Position numbers and translations under genes: made by a program. Below the pieces are notes generated by a model. The model was not told the origin of the DNA and did not search any database. It was given only the letters and a program-made list of their open reading frames with translations. From UBA1189 sp045612925 (GTDB lineage: Bacteria; Bacteroidota; Bacteroidia; Bacteroidales; Bacteroidaceae), in contig JAZKZX010000065.1 of assembly GCA_045612925.1 (NCBI GenBank), positions 1 through 5,191 of the forward strand: a stretch of DNA of 5,191 nucleotides. Direction: 5' to 3'. This document shows positions 4,773-5,191 of this stretch, in pieces. Position 1 is the first letter of the stretch. Every line of letters begins with the position of its first letter.

Positions 4773-5191
4773 ATGAATCAAGAACATCTGAAAAGAGATC
4801 TTGTGCTCGTTCGCACAAAGAGTCCGTTGGTACACAACATCACCAACTATGTAGCAATGAATTTTTCGGCCAACGCCCTGCTGGCCATAGGTGCATCGCC
4901 CGTCATGGCTCATGCCGTGGAGGAGATGGACGATATGGTAGCTATCGCCTCGGCCTTAGTGATCAACATCGGTACGCTCGATGCCGAGTGGGTGCGTGGC
5001 ATGCTTGCAGCAGGCCGTGCGGCACATCGGATGGGAAAGCCCATCGTGCTCGACCCCGTAGGAGCAGGCGCAACGCCCTATCGCACGCAAGTGGCGTGGG
5101 AGATTATCCGCGAGTGTCACCCCACCATCATCCGTGGCAATGCCTCGGAGATAATGGCACTCGTCAATGCCGACATCAAGAGCAAGGGGGT
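4773..5191 (+). CDS. thiM: Hydroxyethylthiazole kinase ThiM (5' part, cut by window end)
   Basis: The first 139 codons are open to the window edge; the full enzyme is usually about 260-270 residues, so roughly half is missing. ThiM phosphorylates 4-methyl-5-(2-hydroxyethyl)thiazole with ATP, a salvage step that feeds the thiazole half of thiamin. Family motifs are strong: LVHNITNYVAMNFSANALLAIGASP (about 19-43, the thiazole-binding end), VMAHAVEEM (44-52), VLDPVGAGAT (92-101) and IIRGNASEI (119-127). The start at 4773 follows GAGAGG by 5 nt and lies directly behind a TPP riboswitch, which independently supports the function. Other thiamin salvage genes such as thiE or thiD may follow downstream but are outside the window. 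Confidence 0.95.
   Translation, partial: MNQEHLKRDLVLVRTKSPLVHNITNYVAMNFSANALLAIGASPVMAHAVEEMDDMVAIASALVINIGTLDAEWVRGMLAAGRAAHRMGKPIVLDPVGAGATPYRTQVAWEIIRECHPTIIRGNASEIMALVNADIKSKG

Noticed and set aside
4585..4913. Minus-strand open frames over the thiM leader and start
   Set aside because: They overlap the TPP riboswitch and the well-supported thiM reading frame, and show no family motif.

Overview
The window looks like a piece of a chromosome from the phylum Bacteroidota, most likely the order Bacteroidales. The main clue is the promoter style. Three of the four well-defined intergenic spacers carry an exact TAnnTTTG -7 box (140-147, 3138-3145, 4633-4640), and a fourth exact box (3731-3738) sits directly in front of the pgeF start. 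Most genes have A-rich leaders with no clear Shine-Dalgarno sequence, coding DNA is of moderate GC content, and spacers are AT-rich. The PepSY-like small secreted protein is also typical of this group. I cannot fix the genus; Porphyromonas or a relative is only a guess.

Layout: five genes, all on the + strand. (1) 1-198 is a non-coding leader with a good Bacteroidota promoter overlapped by a dyad. (2) 199-1368 encodes a Na+/H+-type cation:proton antiporter. (3) 1367-1591 is a spacer filled with GGAGTRAA tandem repeats facing ACTCCTTA repeats, plus a 26-bp direct repeat. (4) 1613-3019 encodes a sodium:alanine/glycine symporter (AGCS family). (5) 3020-3201 holds a possible terminator and a promoter. 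(6) 3202-3639 encodes a small exported PepSY-like protein, followed by a strong hairpin. (7) 3746-4540 encodes PgeF (YfiH/YlmD, laccase-domain family), apparently from a leaderless or nearly leaderless mRNA. (8) 4541-4772 holds a possible terminator, a promoter, a 5' leader hairpin and a TPP riboswitch. (9) 4773 to the window edge is the 5' part of thiM (hydroxyethylthiazole kinase).

The genes look like separate transcription units rather than one operon. The antiporter and the Na+-coupled amino-acid symporter could be linked through the sodium gradient, one exporting Na+ and the other spending it, but this is inference from adjacency. The thiamin salvage gene is clearly under TPP control. 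Its riboswitch has almost no expression platform, because the 3' end of the aptamer is itself the ribosome-binding region. I found no clearly new system. The most unusual structures are the self-complementary repeat spacer at 1367-1591, the compact riboswitch and the leaderless arrangement of pgeF.
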